Positions 60,738-64,000 of a DNA stretch of 64,000 bases are shown piece after piece; the first letter of the stretch is position 1, and each line of letters opens with the position of its first letter. The stretch spans positions 62,001 to 126,000 of the forward strand of contig CACYHP010000005.1 of assembly GCA_902774295.1 (NCBI GenBank), read 5' to 3'. The position numbers were made by a program, and so were the translations under genes. The DNA is from an uncultured Bacteroidia bacterium. Lineage in GTDB: Bacteria > Bacteroidota > Bacteroidia > Bacteroidales > F082. Under the pieces are notes generated by a model. The model worked only from the letters and a program-made list of their open reading frames with translations. It had not been told where the DNA came from and searched no databases.

Positions 60738-61571
60738 ATGAATTATATCGCTTACACTTTTTCGAATCCTCAGAACGAGGCGCTGAAAGATATGTTCGCC
60801 GAACTGCTCGGCAATATCGGCTTCGACAGCTTCATGGATGTCGACGACGGCTTCACCGCCTATTGCGCTGAAAACGCATTCAACAAAGAAGCACTCGATG
60901 GCCTGCTTTCTCTAGAACAACTGTCTGACGTTCAGATACTTAAAAAGGAAATCATTCCCGACCAGGATTGGAACGCCAAATGGGAGTCGTCGTACGAGCC
61001 AGTCATCATTGATGAGACATGCCGCATCCGCGCACCTTTCCACGAAGCCGACAGCAGCTACAGATACGACCTCTGTATCGAGCCGAAGATGTCGTTCGGT
61101 ACCGCGCATCACGAGACGACGGCGCAGATCATAAAGCTCATGCTTACCGAGGATTTCAAAGGCAAAGACGTGCTCGACATGGGCTCGGGAACTGGCGTAT
61201 TGGCTATCCTGGCAAAGAAACTCGGTTCAGCGAAAACCGTTGCCATCGACAACGACGAATGGGCTTACCGCAACGCTCTCGACAACGTGAAACTCAACGA
61301 TGAGAATGAAATCGTTGTTGAACTTGGCGATGCTAACTCGTTGAATAACAGACAATTTGATATAATTATTGCAAACATCAACCGCAACATCCTTTTGCGC
61401 GACATGCACGAATATGTCAAATGTCTGAAACGCGGTGGCAAAATATTCTTCAGCGGTTTCTATGAGGCTGATTTACAGTTGATTAGAAACGAGGCGGAGC
61501 GTCTCGGCTTGACTTATTTGAATCATATCAAGAAGAACGAGTGGACCGCGGCGGTTTTTATTAATAAATAA
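60738..61571 (+). CDS. prmA: Ribosomal protein L11 methyltransferase
   Basis: A 277-residue SAM-dependent methyltransferase that trimethylates ribosomal protein L11. An N-terminal recognition domain (about 1-90) precedes the methyltransferase fold, with AFGTAHHETTAQ-like motif (SFGTAHHETTAQIIKLML), the SAM site VLDMGSGTGVLAILAKKLG and the active-site strand IIIANINRNIL. ATG 60738 is preferred to TTG 60732. It is co-transcribed with tpiA. Confidence 0.93.
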   Translation: MNYIAYTFSNPQNEALKDMFAELLGNIGFDSFMDVDDGFTAYCAENAFNKEALDGLLSLEQLSDVQILKKEIIPDQDWNAKWESSYEPVIIDETCRIRAPFHEADSSYRYDLCIEPKMSFGTAHHETTAQIIKLMLTEDFKGKDVLDMGSGTGVLAILAKKLGSAKTVAIDNDEWAYRNALDNVKLNDENEIVVELGDANSLNNRQFDIIIANINRNILLRDMHEYVKCLKRGGKIFFSGFYEADLQLIRNEAERLGLTYLNHIKKNEWTAAVFINK

Positions 61572-61611
61572 AAAAATATTAAAAAATAGGCTGTAATTCA
61601 AGAAAAAGTTG

Positions 61612-61619
61612 TAATTTAG
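61612..61619 (+). promoter_or_regulatory. Possible -7 element of dnaN
   Basis: TAATTTAG, one mismatch from the TAnnTTTG consensus, 24 nt before the start codon. Weak. Confidence 0.35.
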
Positions 61620-61643
61620 CAGTCCGAAAAAATTATTGGAGTT

Positions 61644-62768
61644 ATGAAGTTTATTCTTTCGAGCTTAAAGCTTTTAAAAGCAATCCAGGCACTCAGTGGT
61701 GTCATAAATTCAAGCAACACATTGCCGATTTTGGATGATTTTCTCTTCGACATCAACGATGACGAACTCAAAATCACGGCATCTGACCTTGAGACCACGA
61801 TGACCGTCGCCATCAAGCCTGACATGGTGGAAGGCAAGGGACAGGTCACCATTCCGGCACGTCTGCTTATCGACGTGATGAAGAATTTCCCGGACATCCC
61901 GGTGTCATTTAATATTGACGAAGCAACTCTCGCTATCGAAATCACGACAGGCGAGGGACGTTATAAAATGGTCGGCCATAAGAGCGACGAATTCCCGCAG
62001 GTTCCAGTCATTGCTGAGCCTTCAGTGTGGGATATCCCGGCCGACGTGCTCGCTTGCGGCTTCGAGAAGACTATCTTCGCGACAGGCAACGACGAGATTC
62101 GCCCAATCATGACAGGCGTATATATGGCGATGAGCGACACATGCCTCACTTTTGTGGCAACCGACGCCCACAAGCTCGTGCGTTACAGAAGGATGGACGT
62201 GAAGTCAGATACAGCAGCATCGTTCATCGTGCCTAAGAAGCCTATCAACCAGCTGAAGAACATCCTCGCTGGCCGCGCTGACGAGCCGGTGCATGTCGAG
62301 TTCAACAACACCAACGCATCATTCACTTTCGGCGAATACAAGCTGATATGCCGCCTCATCGAAGGCCGTTATCCTAACTACGAGGCAGTCATCCCGACGA
62401 CAAATCCTAACAAGCTTATCGTCGACCGTCAGCTGCTTAACGCTGCAATCAAGCGTGTGGCTATCTTCTCAAGCAAAGCGACACACCAGATCCGTTTCAA
62501 GATCAACGGTCAGGAACTCGTGCTTACAGCTGAAGACCTCGACTACTCGAACGAAGCTAAGGAACGCCTCACATGCAACTATTCAGGCGAAGACATGGAA
62601 ATCGGCTTCAGCTCGAAGTTCTTCCAGGAGATGCTCGCAAACCTCAGCCAGAATGAGATTCAACTTGAGATGTCGGCACCAAACCGAGCCGGAATCATCA
62701 CCCCGGTCGATAACCAAAACGCCGACGAGGACATCCTCATGCTACTGATGCCAGTGATGCTTAACTAA
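61644..62768 (+). CDS. dnaN: DNA polymerase III sliding clamp (beta subunit)
   Basis: A 374-residue replication clamp. Three repeated clamp domains are visible by pattern. Landmarks are ALSGVINSSNTLPILDDFLF in domain 1, TGVYMAMSDTCLTFVATDAHKLVRYR in domain 2, and the domain 3 end ITPVDNQNADEDILMLLMPVML. Family length is normal. It is not adjacent to dnaA. A strong terminator follows. Confidence 0.96.
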   Translation: MKFILSSLKLLKAIQALSGVINSSNTLPILDDFLFDINDDELKITASDLETTMTVAIKPDMVEGKGQVTIPARLLIDVMKNFPDIPVSFNIDEATLAIEITTGEGRYKMVGHKSDEFPQVPVIAEPSVWDIPADVLACGFEKTIFATGNDEIRPIMTGVYMAMSDTCLTFVATDAHKLVRYRRMDVKSDTAASFIVPKKPINQLKNILAGRADEPVHVEFNNTNASFTFGEYKLICRLIEGRYPNYEAVIPTTNPNKLIVDRQLLNAAIKRVAIFSSKATHQIRFKINGQELVLTAEDLDYSNEAKERLTCNYSGEDMEIGFSSKFFQEMLANLSQNEIQLEMSAPNRAGIITPVDNQNADEDILMLLMPVMLN

Positions 62769-62801
62769 AAAAAAGACCGAGTTTAACTCGGTCTTTTTTT
62801 T
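62768..62801. terminator. Bidirectional terminator between dnaN and the convergent gene
   Basis: Hairpin gaccgagtt-taa-ctcggtc flanked by A8 on the left and T8 on the right, so it can end transcription on both strands. Confidence 0.92.
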
Positions 62802-63585
62802 ATTGCTCTTTAACAGAAATCGTCGCCGTTCCAGTAATCGTAATCGGTATTTCCATGCCTTGCTCTGATACCGTCGCCGACATGCTATTCTCGAGTGTGC
62901 ATGTCATTACGATGCCTGTATGTGCATTGATTGACGCTGTGCCGTTGTATGTGCCGGAAATCTCTTTGGCGTCAATGGTACCGGTGAAACTGACATCGAC
63001 ACTTTTCTTTGATATGGCTGTAACAGTGTATATCATATTAACGCTGACATCAAAATCGCCGATTTCCTGAGTCTTTAAAAAAGTCCATTGGCTTCCGACG
63101 CTTAATTCTTCTTCAGGAAGCTCAATAATCACATTGCTTAACTGACTCATATCATTGTCATCAGCCTCTGTAAGATGACCCAATGCATCATAAGTCACAT
63201 CGGTAGGCTTTTTGATGATGGCGTCAAACTCTTGTGCCTGGTCTGCTATCATCGGGCTATTGCTTTGAGGATTTTCAGAGTCATAATTGAGAGTCATGCC
63301 CATGGTTGTAACGGCCATTTTTATAGCGTCGATCTGAGTGCTAAGAGTAATGCTATTATTCGAAACCTCTTTAGCGCTAAAACTCTGTTTCATATCCATT
63401 TTTTGAATGGAATTCATCGCATGACCTTGAATCTTCATGGTCGTTGTTTGATTTGTCTTGGAATCAATAACATAAGTCTTGCCCTTTGTAGGATTAAGTC
63501 TTAATGTGATTCCTTTGCCTGCCGTAAATGATAATGTTGTCAACGCAACAAGCATCAATACTATCGGAATAATTACTTTTTTCAT
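62800..63585 (-). CDS. Secreted protein of unknown function (DUF6263-like)
   Basis: A 261-residue exported protein (signal peptide KVIIPIVLMLVALTTLSFTAG). The mature part is an all-beta, Thr-rich lipocalin- or barrel-like fold with LRLNPTKGKTYVIDSKTNQT near the start and PEEELSVGSQWTFLKTQE in the middle. These features resemble the DUF6263 family; I did not verify this. No enzymatic motif is seen. The start lies 30 nt downstream of the GTAGAGACG palindrome, which separates it from pckA. Confidence 0.7.
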   Translation of the reverse strand: MKKVIIPIVLMLVALTTLSFTAGKGITLRLNPTKGKTYVIDSKTNQTTTMKIQGHAMNSIQKMDMKQSFSAKEVSNNSITLSTQIDAIKMAVTTMGMTLNYDSENPQSNSPMIADQAQEFDAIIKKPTDVTYDALGHLTEADDNDMSQLSNVIIELPEEELSVGSQWTFLKTQEIGDFDVSVNMIYTVTAISKKSVDVSFTGTIDAKEISGTYNGTASINAHTGIVMTCTLENSMSATVSEQGMEIPITITGTATISVKEQ

Positions 63586-63617
63586 ATTATTAAGATTAGG
63601 TTGTTTTTATAAAAAAT

Positions 63618-63646
63618 GTAGAGACGTCATATTATGACGTCTCTAC
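63618..63646. repeat. REP-like palindrome, GTAGAGACG family, copy 2
   Basis: Arms GTAGAGACGTCAT and ATGACGTCTCTAC are perfectly complementary. Read on the minus strand it is followed by ATTTTTTAT, so it probably terminates pckA. It matches copy 1 (9523) at both arms. Confidence 0.8.
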
Positions 63647-63659
63647 TGATTTAAATCGT

Positions 63660-64000
63660 TTAAAGTTGTGGACCGGCCTTCACCAAAGCCTTGCCAGCGT
63701 CATTTGTGGTGAACTTGGCGAAGTTCTTGATGAATCTGCCAGAGAGGTCTTCAGCTTTCTTGTTCCAATCCTCAACATTGGCGTAGGTGTCGCGTGGATC
63801 CAAAATCTTCGGGTCAACGCCTGGCAATGCTGTAGGAACCTCGAAGTCGAAATATGGAATCTTCTTGGTTGGAGCCTTTTCGATTGAGCCGTCCAAGATG
63901 GCGTCGATGATGCCACGTGTGTCGCGGATCGAGATACGCTTGCCGGTGCCGTTCCATCCTGTGTTCACGAGGTAAGCCTTGGCGTGGCTCTGTTCCATAC
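63660..64000 (-). CDS. pckA: Phosphoenolpyruvate carboxykinase (ATP), C-terminal part
   Basis: The last 113 codons of a gene running off the right edge. [20 protein letters not shown], then [20 protein letters not shown] and [20 protein letters not shown], matches the C-terminal region of ATP-dependent PEP carboxykinase, which makes oxaloacetate from PEP (or the reverse). Together with fumarate reductase it supports the PEP-oxaloacetate-fumarate-succinate route typical of Bacteroidales. The catalytic kinase motifs are outside the window. Confidence 0.93.
   Translation of the reverse strand, partial: MEQSHAKAYLVNTGWNGTGKRISIRDTRGIIDAILDGSIEKAPTKKIPYFDFEVPTALPGVDPKILDPRDTYANVEDWNKKAEDLSGRFIKNFAKFTTNDAGKALVKAGPQL

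Overview
The window is chromosomal DNA from an anaerobic member of the Bacteroidota, most likely order Bacteroidales. Evidence: repeated Bacteroidota-type -7 promoter elements (TAnnTTTG), proteins with T9SS type A C-terminal sorting regions, lipoproteins with a Cys followed by K/S/D/E, C10 (streptopain-like) proteases, BspA-like leucine-rich repeat proteins, a three-gene fumarate reductase/succinate dehydrogenase of Bacteroidota type and a BtuB-BtuG vitamin B12 uptake pair. No rRNA, tRNA, CRISPR array or complete insertion sequence was recognised. Genus and species cannot be named from this sequence alone.

Layout. 0-4.8 kb: a large T9SS-exported fibronectin/adhesin-like protein followed by a tiny secreted protein with a PEP-CTERM-like tail. 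4.9-9.5 kb: a four-gene electron-bifurcating [FeFe] hydrogenase operon. 9.5-13.7 kb: two tandem C10 proteases on the minus strand. 13.9-19.8 kb: a TPR/HTH membrane regulator followed by three repeat-rich surface proteins. 19.9-23.4 kb: a GNAT-like protein and a fused NfnAB transhydrogenase, which could link the hydrogenase's NADH and ferredoxin pools to NADPH. 23.5-26.7 kb: a cobalamin riboswitch with btuB and a btuG-like gene. 26.9-30.4 kb: fumarate reductase CAB. 30.4-40.7 kb: housekeeping genes (BatA/VWA protein, topoisomerase IV A, cdaA, folP, DUF1599, DoxX-type protein, an orphan ABC permease). 41.1-59.3 kb: an accessory block. 59.3-64 kb: tpiA, prmA, dnaN, a secreted protein and the 3' end of pckA.

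The accessory block (41.1-59.3 kb) is the unusual part. It has three ECF sigma factors, each followed by a membrane protein with a cytosolic N-terminal region (candidate anti-sigma factors). Two of the sigma genes have ECF-type promoters of their own, with identical 16-nt spacing. The block also holds an S41 protease, a LPA/CY-MF repeat lipoprotein, a TPR/HTH regulator, an erythromycin-esterase-like lipoprotein and four members of one family of secreted proteins (one frameshifted) plus a remnant of a fifth. It contains decayed genes: two near-identical thioredoxin-like lipoprotein genes both broken within a few bases of the same place, and a ParE/RelE-like toxin with an in-frame stop. A palindromic element of about 78 bp occurs three times, each time 2-6 nt after a stop codon, and its inner hairpin changes sequence while keeping its pairing. 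Several unrelated genes share the same short promoter-leader cassette. This looks like a rapidly evolving envelope/signalling island built by duplication.

Other repeated DNA: a GTAGAGACG palindrome (two copies), a GTCATTTCGA/GAGAAATC REP-like family (at least four copies, one forming the 3' end of folP), and TTAGCC[A/G] heptamer arrays after nfnAB and cdaA. Three genes have start codons only 4-7 nt after the -7 element, which suggests leaderless mRNAs.
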